Assembly (NCBI GenBank): GCA_041743835.1
Contig: JBGTLW010000096.1
Coordinates: 1 to 8,156 of the forward strand
Length of the DNA stretch: 8,156 nt
DNA from: JBGTLW01 sp041743835
GTDB taxonomy: Bacteria > Planctomycetota > Phycisphaerae > Phycisphaerales > Phycisphaeraceae
Reading direction: 5' to 3'
The notes below the pieces were generated by a model. The model saw only the letters and a program-made list of their open reading frames with translations. It did not search any database and had not been told where the DNA came from. Shown here piece after piece: positions 1 through 6,270 of the stretch (the first letter of the stretch is position 1; each line of letters opens with the position of its first letter). The position numbers were made by a program, and so were the translations under genes.

Positions 1-135
1 GCGATCCGTCTGGCTGTGGCCGAGCACCGCGATACGCCGCCTGCGGTGCGCGCCCGGCTGCGCTACGACCTGGATGAGAATGTCCGCGTTGCAGCGGTGT
101 CAGCGCATCAAGCACCGATGTTGGTCGAGCGATGA
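1..135 (+). CDS. C-terminal end of a HEAT/LRV-like repeat protein (5' truncated by window edge)
   Basis: Frame 1 is open from the first base to a TGA at 133-135 and gives 44 residues. The pattern AEHRDTPPAVRARL followed by DLDENVRVAAV resembles one unit of the alpha-helical LRV/HEAT-like repeats, with a Thr-Pro-Pro at the helix start and an Asp-x-x-x-Val-Arg-x-Ala-Val second helix. Such repeats usually form scaffolds for protein-protein contacts, so no enzymatic role can be read from this end. It is the only plus-strand gene seen and converges on the operon, with only 17 bases between its stop and the stop of the HypB-like gene. One repeat unit is weak evidence for the family; that this is a coding end is more secure than the family assignment. 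Confidence 0.55.
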   Translation, partial: AIRLAVAEHRDTPPAVRARLRYDLDENVRVAAVSAHQAPMLVER

Positions 136-152
136 CCTTTAGCCGGCATCCC

Positions 153-860
153 TTAGCGGGCCCCAGCCGCAGCGGCCGGCGCTTCCTGATTCTTTAGCGC
201 GATGAGCCGGTCGATGAATTGGTCCATCCCCTTGCCGGTGCGTGCGGAGACCTCGACGACTTCCATGCCCGGGCGCACATCCTGGATCGCGCGTTGCATC
301 TTTGCCGCGTCGAAATCGAGCACCGCCGCAAGGTCCATCTTGGTGATGACCGCGATGTCTGCGGTGTTGAAGATGGTGGGGTATTTGAGCGGCTTGTCTT
401 CGCCCTCGGTGGTGGAGACCAGCACCAGCCGTGTGTCCTCGCCTAAGTCGAAGCCGGACGGGCAGACCAGGTTGCCGACGTTCTCGATGAAGAGGAAGTC
501 GAGCGAATCCAGTGACCAGCCCGCCTCGGCAAACGCCTGCTCGACCATCTCGGTTTCGAGGTGGCAGATGGTGCCGGTGGCGATCTGCTTCACGGGGACG
601 CCGGCCTCGGCCAGGCGCACCGCATCGTTGTCCGTCGCCAGGTCGCCCACCAGCGCCGCGACGCGGAAGCGCCCGGCCAAGCCCGCCAGCGTCTGCTTGA
701 GCAGCTCGGTCTTGCCCGTGCCCGGCGAGGAGACGAGGCTGACCACGTAACACCCCGCCGCATTGGCACGGGCACGGAACGCGCGGGCCAGCTCGTCGTT
801 CTTCTTGAGGATGCGCGTGCGGACCTCAATGATCCGCGGCGGCTTGGGCGGGTGTGTCAT
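153..860 (-). CDS. ghaB: HypB-like nickel-insertion GTPase for the guanidine hydrolase
   Basis: This 235-residue SIMIBI-class GTPase is of the HypB family, which uses GTP hydrolysis to deliver nickel to a metalloenzyme in the cytoplasm. Seen: Walker A SSPGTGKT (residues 44-51), an Asp-rich switch VGDLATDND (71-79), TGTICHLE (95-102) with the Cys99-His100 pair, VCPSGFDLGE (132-141) with Cys133, the G4 motif TKMD (173-176) and the SARTGKG G5 region (205-211). Cys99, His100 and Cys133 correspond to the G-domain metal site of HypB. The N-terminal CxxCGC nickel motif and any His-rich stretch of classical HypB are absent. The ATG at 860 is chosen because a GGAG lies 7 bases upstream and homology begins there; it overlaps the end of the HypA-like gene by 35 bp, implying translational coupling. 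Context indicates service to the ureohydrolase rather than a hydrogenase. Confidence 0.9.
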   Translation of the reverse strand: MTHPPKPPRIIEVRTRILKKNDELARAFRARANAAGCYVVSLVSSPGTGKTELLKQTLAGLAGRFRVAALVGDLATDNDAVRLAEAGVPVKQIATGTICHLETEMVEQAFAEAGWSLDSLDFLFIENVGNLVCPSGFDLGEDTRLVLVSTTEGEDKPLKYPTIFNTADIAVITKMDLAAVLDFDAAKMQRAIQDVRPGMEVVEVSARTGKGMDQFIDRLIALKNQEAPAAAAGAR

Positions 861-1200
861 CGTGAAGCTCCAGTGAGAGGATGTCCAGCTCGCGCCCGCG
901 CACGATCCGTGGCGTGGGCGTGTCGCAGACCGGGCAGCGCATCTTGTAACCCGCGATCTCGATCTCGCGTTCGCAGGAGGGGCAGTGTACCGCGGCGGGG
1001 ATGTGATCGATCCGCAGGGCGGCGCCAGCCAGCGGGCTGCCCTGTGTCGCCACATCCCACGCAAACCCAAGGGCCTCGGGGATCACGCCGGACATCGCGC
1101 CCACGCGGATGCTCACAGCCGCGACCCGCGCCCCGCGCTGGTCTTCCAGGGTGTTGACGACGCTGTCCACAATCTGCATGGCAATAGATAGTTCGTGCAT
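826..1200 (-). CDS. ghaA: HypA-like nickel chaperone for the guanidine hydrolase
   Basis: This 124-residue protein has the full HypA architecture. It begins MHE, whose N-terminus, His2 and Glu3 form the nickel site in the family, continues LSIAMQIVDSV, and has a zinc-binding domain with two CxxC pairs (Cys73/Cys76 in CPSC and Cys89/Cys92 in CPVC) followed by the typical GRELDILSLE strand. HypA proteins bind nickel and hand it to a target enzyme together with HypB. The ATG at 1200 is chosen because HypA must start with MHE; an in-frame start 20 residues upstream would bury this motif. No clear Shine-Dalgarno sequence precedes it. It starts 44 bases after the ureohydrolase stop and its 3' end overlaps the HypB-like gene. 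The symbol follows the accessory proteins described with guanidine hydrolase; the gene could equally be labelled hypA-like. Confidence 0.9.
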   Translation of the reverse strand: MHELSIAMQIVDSVVNTLEDQRGARVAAVSIRVGAMSGVIPEALGFAWDVATQGSPLAGAALRIDHIPAAVHCPSCEREIEIAGYKMRCPVCDTPTPRIVRGRELDILSLELHDDTPAQAAADH

Positions 1201-1244
1201 GGGAGCAAGGTTTGCGGTGTGTCGTTGCCGTCCGACCGTCCGAT

Positions 1245-2408
1245 TCACGTGCCCTTCCACGCGTCGATGCCTTTGTCGCTGGTCTGCTTCTTCTGGCGGG
1301 GCAGGTGGCCCTCATCCACAAGCGTCGCCAGCACATCGAGCATCGCGCGCACCGCGAGCAAAGCGGTGATGTCGCTGGTGTCGTACGCGGGCGCGACCTC
1401 GACGACCTCCATGGCGCAGATGCCTTCCTTGGCGACGAGCTTGAGCAGCTTGAGCACTTCGCGCGGCAGGAAGCCGCCCGGCTCGGGCCAGCCCGTGCCC
1501 GGCACGAAGCCGCAGTCCACGCTGTCGATATCGAAGCTCAGGTACACCGCCTTGACGTTGCCCTTCCACGCGGCCTCGAGCGCCATCTCGGCGATCTTGG
1601 CGATGCCATGCTCATCGACATCATCCATCGTGAAGATGTTGCTGCCGCGCTCGCGCGCGACTTTCACCCCCGCGCGGGGCACCTGCCACCCGCCGATGCC
1701 GACCTGCACGAGGTTCTTCGCGGGGGCGTTGGGGATGTTGGTGGCGTGGAACCACGGGCAGGTGTGCATGCGCTCGTCCATGTCTTTTTCCTGCGTGTCG
1801 ATGTGGCGGTCGATGTGGATGATGCCGATATCGCCATCGACGTGCGGCGCGATGCCCCGGACGTTGGGGTAGCCCAGCGAGTGGTCGCCGCCCATGAGGA
1901 ACGGGAAGCAGCCGGAGGCATAGACGTGTGACACGGCGCGGGAGACCTGGTCGAATGACTTTTCGATGTTGCCGATGGTGAACACGTCGCCCAGGTCACA
2001 CATCTTGATCGACTCGACCAGATCGACCCCCAGCTCGTAGAAGTAGGACGTGTAGAGCGCGGAGATGCGGCGCATGCCTTGCGGGCCGAAGCGTGTGCCC
2101 GAGCGGTAGGTGGTGCCGATGTCGAAGGGGATGCCCATGAACGCCACGTCGTAGTTGCCGACCAGCCGGGCATCTTCGAGGTACTTGGTTTTGAGCAGCG
2201 TGTTGATGCCCGCGTAGTGGGGCAGCTCGCCACGGGCGAAGGTGGTGATGGTGCGGTCGGCGATGGAGTCCGCGGCGGGCAGCCCGAACACCTGCTGCTC
2301 GCGCAGCGCCTCGTGCGTGGCGATCTCGCTGAGCGTCTGCTCCTTGAGCGCAGCGAGGTAGCCCTTCATCTGGTCCATCGAGAGCGGTTCTTGTTGCGGT
2401 TCGGGCAT
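1245..2408 (-). CDS. gdmH: Ni-dependent guanidine hydrolase (GdmH-type ureohydrolase)
   Basis: This is a 387-residue member of the arginase/agmatinase ureohydrolase superfamily. All six metal ligands of the fold are visible: His176 in GGDHS, Asp200, His202 and Asp204 in DRHID, and Asp293 and Asp295 in SFDID. The loop after the last motif reads SVDCGFVPGTGWPEPGG, where canonical agmatinases have a Pro in place of Cys299 and a Thr in place of Trp307. The N-terminal extension makes it clearly longer than agmatinases of about 300 residues. GdmH enzymes hydrolyse guanidine to ammonia and urea and require nickel loaded by HypA/HypB homologues. HypA-like and HypB-like genes follow directly and an ABC transporter precedes it, which supports GdmH over agmatinase, arginase or guanidinobutyrase. 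AAGGA lies 8 bases before the ATG at 2408. Substrate is inferred, not shown. Confidence 0.86.
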   Translation of the reverse strand: MPEPQQEPLSMDQMKGYLAALKEQTLSEIATHEALREQQVFGLPAADSIADRTITTFARGELPHYAGINTLLKTKYLEDARLVGNYDVAFMGIPFDIGTTYRSGTRFGPQGMRRISALYTSYFYELGVDLVESIKMCDLGDVFTIGNIEKSFDQVSRAVSHVYASGCFPFLMGGDHSLGYPNVRGIAPHVDGDIGIIHIDRHIDTQEKDMDERMHTCPWFHATNIPNAPAKNLVQVGIGGWQVPRAGVKVARERGSNIFTMDDVDEHGIAKIAEMALEAAWKGNVKAVYLSFDIDSVDCGFVPGTGWPEPGGFLPREVLKLLKLVAKEGICAMEVVEVAPAYDTSDITALLAVRAMLDVLATLVDEGHLPRQKKQTSDKGIDAWKGT

Positions 2409-2567
2409 GGGGGCGATCCTTGGGTTAGGTAGCGACTTGGTGAAAGATAACAGCTCACAAACCGATGATGGCGCGACTGACGAAAGCGACTGCCTTGCTC
2501 AGTCATCAACAGCCCGCTGACTACGTACGCGGGACCTCCGCAGATAGCACATAATGACGGTTACGCT
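2409..2567 (-). other. 159-nt gap between ATPase and guanidine hydrolase genes, with nested inverted repeats
   Basis: This is the longest gap inside the operon. On the plus strand GACTGA (2475-2480) and TCAGTC (2499-2504) form a perfect 6-bp inverted repeat. An internal GACTG (2488-2492) can instead pair with CAGTC (2500-2504), so two hairpins compete for the same arm. No T-tract follows, and I see no convincing sigma-70 or sigma-54 promoter. It may be a processing or stability site, or an operator for an internal promoter. The end nearest the hydrolase gene holds its AAGGA ribosome-binding site. Confidence 0.35.
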
Positions 2568-3470
2568 TCAAAATACCTCATCCCCCACCACGGTCATCCG
2601 TCCGATCTGCAGCGGGGCCTCGCGCGCCTCCTCGGGTGGGTGGATCAACTCCTCCAGGCGTTTCTTGGTGGCGATGAAGCTGGGGTCGAACATCTGCGCG
2701 GCATGACGCGGGCGGGGGACGGGCACCTCGATGACCTCCTTGATGTGGCCGGGGTTCTTGCCCAGCACGATGATGCGGTCCGCGAGGTACACCGCTTCAT
2801 CCAGATCGTGCGTGATGAAGATGATGGTGACATCGACCTTCTGCCAGATCTGGAGCAGGTAGCTCTGCATCTGGCACCGGGTCTGGGCGTCGAGCGCTCC
2901 GAAGGGCTCATCCATCAGCAGGACGCGTGGCTTGTTAGCCAGCGCCCGCGCGATGGCGACGCGCTGCTTCATCCCGCCGGAGAGTTGGTGGGGGTAGTGG
3001 TGGGCGAAGTCCCGCAGCCCGACCACGTCGATCCACTGGCACGCCTCGCGTTTCGCGTAGTTGGGCCCGTGCCCGCAGGCCTCTGGGCCGAACATCACGT
3101 TCCGCTGCACCGTCAGCCACGGGAACAGCGTGTACGACTGGAACACCATGCCGCGGTCGGGGCCGGGGCCTTGCACCGGCTTGCCATCGAGCAGCATCCG
3201 CCCCTCGGTGGGGTTGTCCAGCCCCGCGATCATGCGGATCAGCGTGCTCTTGCCGCAGCCCGACGGGCCGATCACCATCACGATCTCCCGGCGGTGTACC
3301 TGGAAACTGACCCCGCCCAGCGCGCGGACGCGCTCACCCTGCGGGCTGACAAACGTCTTGCCCAGCCGATCCGCCTCGAAGACGACCGGCCGCTGCCTGA
3401 TGCGGTCGAACCGGTCGCGCACGGCCGGCTCCATCGCGCGGTAATCGGGAAGCTCAAGCGGAGCTGACAC
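2568..3470 (-). CDS. ABC transporter ATPase, NitT/TauT (SsuB/TauB/NrtD) type; probable guanidine importer
   Basis: This 300-residue nucleotide-binding subunit powers import through the adjacent permease at the inner face of the membrane. Seen in order: Walker A GPSGCGKST (residues 68-76), Q-loop Gln111 in VFQSYTLFPW, signature LSGGMKQR (163-170), Walker B VLLMDEP with Asp187 and Glu188, the D-loop GALD, and the switch His221 in FITHD. The FPW after the Q-loop and the sequence around EAVYLADRI are typical of the nitrate/taurine/sulfonate family. The reading frame stays open far upstream inside the permease gene, but the true start is taken as the GTG at 3470, which follows AGGAAGGAG by 7 bases; the ATG at 3434 has no ribosome-binding site. 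The start overlaps the permease stop by 17 bp, so the two are probably translationally coupled. Substrate is inferred from the downstream hydrolase. Confidence 0.9.
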   Translation of the reverse strand: MSAPLELPDYRAMEPAVRDRFDRIRQRPVVFEADRLGKTFVSPQGERVRALGGVSFQVHRREIVMVIGPSGCGKSTLIRMIAGLDNPTEGRMLLDGKPVQGPGPDRGMVFQSYTLFPWLTVQRNVMFGPEACGHGPNYAKREACQWIDVVGLRDFAHHYPHQLSGGMKQRVAIARALANKPRVLLMDEPFGALDAQTRCQMQSYLLQIWQKVDVTIIFITHDLDEAVYLADRIIVLGKNPGHIKEVIEVPVPRPRHAAQMFDPSFIATKKRLEELIHPPEEAREAPLQIGRMTVVGDEVF

Positions 3471-4878
3471 CGGCGGCTCCTTCCTGCGGGGTGATCGCGG
3501 GCATCGGCCGGTCATCCACGGTGACTTTGCCCGCGCGGCGTCTTCGGGTGAGTGTCTCGCGCCACAGCGCGAAGAAGCCCTGCCTTGCCTGTGTGTATTC
3601 CCACGGGAAGAGGTAGCGGGCGAGCACCTGGAGCGTCTGATCGGTGAGAAACCCGATGATGCCGATGAGCATGATGACGGGGAAGACGCGGTCGAAGTTG
3701 TATCGGCCGCCCTGCGTGACGATGAAGTCGGTGAGTCCGGACTTCTCGCCGATGAGCTCCGCGATGACCAGCCAGGTCCACGCCCAGCCCAGGAGGACGC
3801 GCAGGTCGTTGTAGAGCTTGGGCAGGATGCCGGGGATGATGACACGGGCGACCAGCAGCTTGTCTTTGGCGCCCAGCGTCTGCGCCGCTTCGATGAGCGA
3901 GCGGTCGAGCAGGCGCGTGGTGTTGCCGAGCATGAGCACCATGTGCGGGAACGTGCCGATGAACACCAGCGCGATCTTGGGCGCTCCGGCTGTTCCCAGC
4001 GCCGCCATGAGCAGCAGCCCGAACGTCGGCGCGGGCATGTAGCGGAAGAAGTCGGTGAATGGCTCCGCCAGCTTCGCGAAGAAGTCGTAGGTCCCGCACA
4101 GGATCCCCAGCGGGATGCCGATCGCGCACGCCAGCACAAACGCCCCGAACACCACCTTCAATGAGCTGAACAATCGCTGGTGCATCCACGGCAGGTTGTT
4201 CGGGGGCTTGGTCGTGAAGTCTGACCAGGCCGCGATCACACACTCGTGCGGCGCGGGCAGGAACGCGGGCGACGCGGAGACGCCCTGCGGGATCAACGAG
4301 CGCATCGGCACACGGGTGAACGCGGACGAGTCATAAGGCCCGCCCCGGTCCATGATCGCCCAGTTCTCCCGGATGATCGCGAGGTTCTCTTCCGTCAGCG
4401 CCGCGGCCGCGTCGGGCAGCAGGCCCTGGGCGATCTTGCGGTGGGTGTCGTAGAGCGCCGCGTCAATCGCGTCAATGTCGGTCATGTCCACGCCATCGAG
4501 CCAGCCCCGGCTTAGTGCGATCGGCCGGAGGTCGCGGATGCGCTTCTTGTTGTTGCGGGATGCGGTGTAGGTTTCCCCCGCCTCGCGCTGGGCGATGATC
4601 TGGCGATTGGCTTCGCGCACCAGGTCGGTGTGCTGGCTGAAGAAGTCCTTCCTGATCCTGCTGCCGGGGGTGTACGCGGCCATGCCTTCGATCGGCTCTG
4701 TCGTCAGGGTGAACTTGTACTCGGCGTGGAACGCGGGGACATATGCCAGCAGGCACCACAGCGCGATCGGCATGAGGAACGAGCAGAGCATGAGCACCAG
4801 CCGCCGGTTGGCGGAGAGCTCCTGCCGAACCGTGAGCCAGGGCTCGCGTGGCGTGCGTTGTGGAGCGGCTGTGTGCAT
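3454..4878 (-). CDS. ABC transporter permease with a large extra N-terminal periplasmic region; probable guanidine importer
   Basis: This is a 474-residue inner-membrane permease of the NitT/TauT family. The C-terminal half (about residues 233-430) is a normal binding-protein-dependent transport domain: the first core helix at about 241-263, others near 284-320, 362-377 and 398-415, and the EAA loop (EAAQTLGAKD, 330-339, continuing to ILP at 351-353) that docks on the ATPase. The N-terminal half is unusual. A first membrane helix at about 27-49 is followed by some 180 hydrophilic residues, rich in charged helices, before the core begins. Permeases of this family are usually 250-290 residues. 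The extra region would lie outside the membrane and may contact the binding protein. A TAG lies in frame 8 codons before the ATG at 4878, so no longer version is possible; no strong ribosome-binding site is seen. Confidence 0.88.
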   Translation of the reverse strand: MHTAAPQRTPREPWLTVRQELSANRRLVLMLCSFLMPIALWCLLAYVPAFHAEYKFTLTTEPIEGMAAYTPGSRIRKDFFSQHTDLVREANRQIIAQREAGETYTASRNNKKRIRDLRPIALSRGWLDGVDMTDIDAIDAALYDTHRKIAQGLLPDAAAALTEENLAIIRENWAIMDRGGPYDSSAFTRVPMRSLIPQGVSASPAFLPAPHECVIAAWSDFTTKPPNNLPWMHQRLFSSLKVVFGAFVLACAIGIPLGILCGTYDFFAKLAEPFTDFFRYMPAPTFGLLLMAALGTAGAPKIALVFIGTFPHMVLMLGNTTRLLDRSLIEAAQTLGAKDKLLVARVIIPGILPKLYNDLRVLLGWAWTWLVIAELIGEKSGLTDFIVTQGGRYNFDRVFPVIMLIGIIGFLTDQTLQVLARYLFPWEYTQARQGFFALWRETLTRRRRAGKVTVDDRPMPAITPQEGAAGVSSA

Positions 4879-4907
4879 CGGAAAGAAGCGAAGGGCCGGC
4901 TAAATCC

Positions 4908-4936
4908 CCGGGGCGGGCGTTGTGTGCCCGCCCCGG
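4908..4936 (-). repeat. Perfect 11-bp GC hairpin between binding-protein and permease genes
   Basis: The arms CCGGGGCGGGC (4908-4918) and GCCCGCCCCGG (4926-4936) are perfectly complementary around a 7-base loop. The hairpin lies in the 113-base gap after the binding-protein stop. On the minus strand it is followed by GGATTTAG, too poor in T for a good intrinsic terminator. Such hairpins after binding-protein genes commonly protect the upstream message or cause partial termination, giving more binding protein than permease. That role is inferred. Confidence 0.65.
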
Positions 4937-4991
4937 AGAAGGAGGAGGTCAAAACAGGATGTCACCCGCCAACTTCAGCCCGCGTCATGCC

Positions 4992-5990
4992 TTACTTCTT
5001 CGATTCCGCGTAGGCTTTGGTCAGGCTCGGGTCCAGGAAAGTCTTGTACGCCAACGGTTTCTCATAGGCCTCGTACTTCACGTTGAACTTGTTGACATAG
5101 TCCGTCGAGCCGTAGATCGACTTGAGCGTGTCGCCTTCCTTCCAGACCTCGAGCGCTTCCTCCAGCGTGAGGATGTATGTGCCCTTGAAGAACGGCTCGT
5201 ACTCCTCGGGGGTCACCTGCACGCGGGCCGAGAGGATCTTCAGCGCATCATCGAGGTTGTCTTCATCCTTGAGATAATCCACCACGCGGTACCACACCGA
5301 GACGACCTTGGCCCAGTCTTCGCGGTTGCTCTGGAGGCTCTCGGGTGTGACGCACAGCAGGTCGTAGATGATGCCCGGTGCATCGGCTGAGGAGAAGATG
5401 GCCTTGGAACCCGCGACCGCCTTGAGCGCTTCGCCGGAGTTGGGCTGCCACGCCGCGATCGCGGACACGTCGCCCGACGCGAGCATGGTCGGGGTCTTGT
5501 CGGTGGGGGTGTTCACCCACTCCACGTCCTCGGCCGTCATGCCGTTCTCGGTCAGCGCGGTGATGGCGATCAGGTGGGCCACGAAGCCCAGCTCCGCAGC
5601 GACCTTCTTGCCCTTGAGGTCTTTGACGGTCTTGATGTCGGGGCCGGCGACGAGCATGTCGTTGCCGTTGGAGTAGTCGTTGATGAGGATCGCGACCGAG
5701 GGCTTGGCGCTGCCGGTGACCAGCGCATCGCCGTTGGTCATGCACACCGCGTCGAGCTGGCCCGCGGCATAGGCATCCATCGACGCGACATAGTCGAACC
5801 ACACGAACTCGACATCAACCCCCGCTTCCTTGAACCAACCCTTCTGCACCGCGATCTCCCACGCGACCCAGCCCGGCCAGTCGGAGTAACCGATCTTCAA
5901 CGGCTTGTCGGCCACAGCGGGTGACGTATGGCAAAGCCCGGCCGCGACAACGAGGGCAAAACAAAGGAACTGGCGGATCCGTGACAACAT
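4992..5990 (-). CDS. Periplasmic substrate-binding protein, NMT1/THI5/TauA-like; probable guanidine binder
   Basis: This 332-residue extracytoplasmic binding protein captures the substrate for the permease encoded next. A Sec signal peptide is clear: Arg4 and Arg6, a hydrophobic core at about 8-20 and a predicted cut after AVA (residue 27). The mature protein starts KPLKIGYSDWPGW, the first strand of a type-II periplasmic binding fold of the NitT/TauT group, and has the family pattern KDLKGKKVAAELG at about 122-134. A Cys occurs at position 20, but Leu precedes it, so it is not a lipobox. The ATG at 5990 is preceded by GGAG with a 7-base gap and begins at the signal peptide; the frame is open farther upstream only through the leader. 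It is the first gene of the operon. The ligand is inferred from gene context; other small cationic nitrogen compounds remain possible. Confidence 0.9.
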   Translation of the reverse strand: MLSRIRQFLCFALVVAAGLCHTSPAVADKPLKIGYSDWPGWVAWEIAVQKGWFKEAGVDVEFVWFDYVASMDAYAAGQLDAVCMTNGDALVTGSAKPSVAILINDYSNGNDMLVAGPDIKTVKDLKGKKVAAELGFVAHLIAITALTENGMTAEDVEWVNTPTDKTPTMLASGDVSAIAAWQPNSGEALKAVAGSKAIFSSADAPGIIYDLLCVTPESLQSNREDWAKVVSVWYRVVDYLKDEDNLDDALKILSARVQVTPEEYEPFFKGTYILTLEEALEVWKEGDTLKSIYGSTDYVNKFNVKYEAYEKPLAYKTFLDPSLTKAYAESKK

Positions 5991-6059
5991 CTGGCATCTC
6001 CATTGGCAGTGTGAAGCGGGACGGCTGCGATAGCGCAGCTTGCAATCCACCCCCCGCGA

Positions 6060-6108
6060 GACCGGCCGAGGGTGGGCGGGCGTTGCCCCGCTCACCGGGG
6101 GGCCGGTC
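6060..6108 (-). repeat. Long two-part hairpin in the leader
   Basis: The outer arms GACCGGCC (6060-6067) and GGCCGGTC (6101-6108) are a perfect 8-bp inverted repeat. Inside them the minus strand reads GGTGAGCGGG, then GCAACG, then CCCGCCCACC, a further 10-bp stem with a single A/C mismatch. The whole 49-base element would be very stable as RNA. It ends about 69 bases before the start codon of the binding-protein gene and has no T-tract, so it is not an intrinsic terminator. Confidence 0.55.
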
Positions 6109-6136
6109 GGGCTGAGGGTCGGCTGATGGATTCTTA

Positions 6137-6159
6137 GAAACCCGCCCCAGCGGGGAGGG
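6137..6159 (-). terminator. Terminator-like hairpin in the leader (possible attenuator)
   Basis: On the minus strand CCCTCCCC and GGGGCGGG pair around a 3-base loop with one T/C mismatch, and are followed at once by TTTCT. This is the shape of a weak intrinsic terminator. It sits between the sigma-54 promoter and the first gene, so it could act as an attenuator. The T-run is short and the call is tentative. Confidence 0.35.
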
Positions 6160-6238
6160 GTCCGCGAACGGCCAGCCTGGATTCGTTCAGCATTGCCGAG
6201 GAACCGATGGTCAACGCAACCATCCACCTTGCAGGTGA

Positions 6239-6254
6239 AGCAAAGTTGGTGCCA
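6239..6254 (-). promoter_or_regulatory. Sigma-54 (RpoN) promoter of the guanidine operon
   Basis: The minus strand reads TGGCACCAACTTTGCT. This matches the -24/-12 consensus TGGCAC-N5-TTGC-A/T at every conserved position, with the invariant GG and GC exactly 10 bases apart. The predicted start of transcription is near 6228, giving a leader of about 238 bases before the ATG at 5990. Sigma-54 promoters need an enhancer-binding activator such as NtrC and often drive nitrogen-scavenging genes, which fits the operon. No activator gene is in the window. Confidence 0.8.
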
Positions 6255-6270
6255 TCAGGCTCGAATTGCT

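Noticed and set aside
1195..1931. Long plus-strand reading frames opposite the ureohydrolase gene
   Set aside because: They mirror the codon periodicity of the minus-strand gene in GC-rich DNA, show no recognisable domain and lack ribosome-binding sites.
1245..2408. Calling the ureohydrolase agmatinase (speB)
   Set aside because: The metal motifs are shared, but the long N-terminus, the changed substrate loop and the adjoining HypA/HypB genes point to guanidine hydrolase.
3471..4139. Upstream extension of the ATPase reading frame to 4139
   Set aside because: It runs inside the permease gene in another frame, is low-complexity Ser/Arg-rich, and the ATPase has a strong ribosome-binding site before the GTG at 3470.
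5922..5939. Lipoprotein signal at Cys20 of the binding protein
   Set aside because: The residue before Cys is Leu, not Gly, Ala or Ser, so the lipobox is not satisfied; a normal AVA cleavage site follows.
5991..6227. N-terminal extension of the binding protein to 6227
   Set aside because: It would precede a complete signal peptide, has no family resemblance and covers the structured leader; the ATG at 5990 has GGAG at the right distance.
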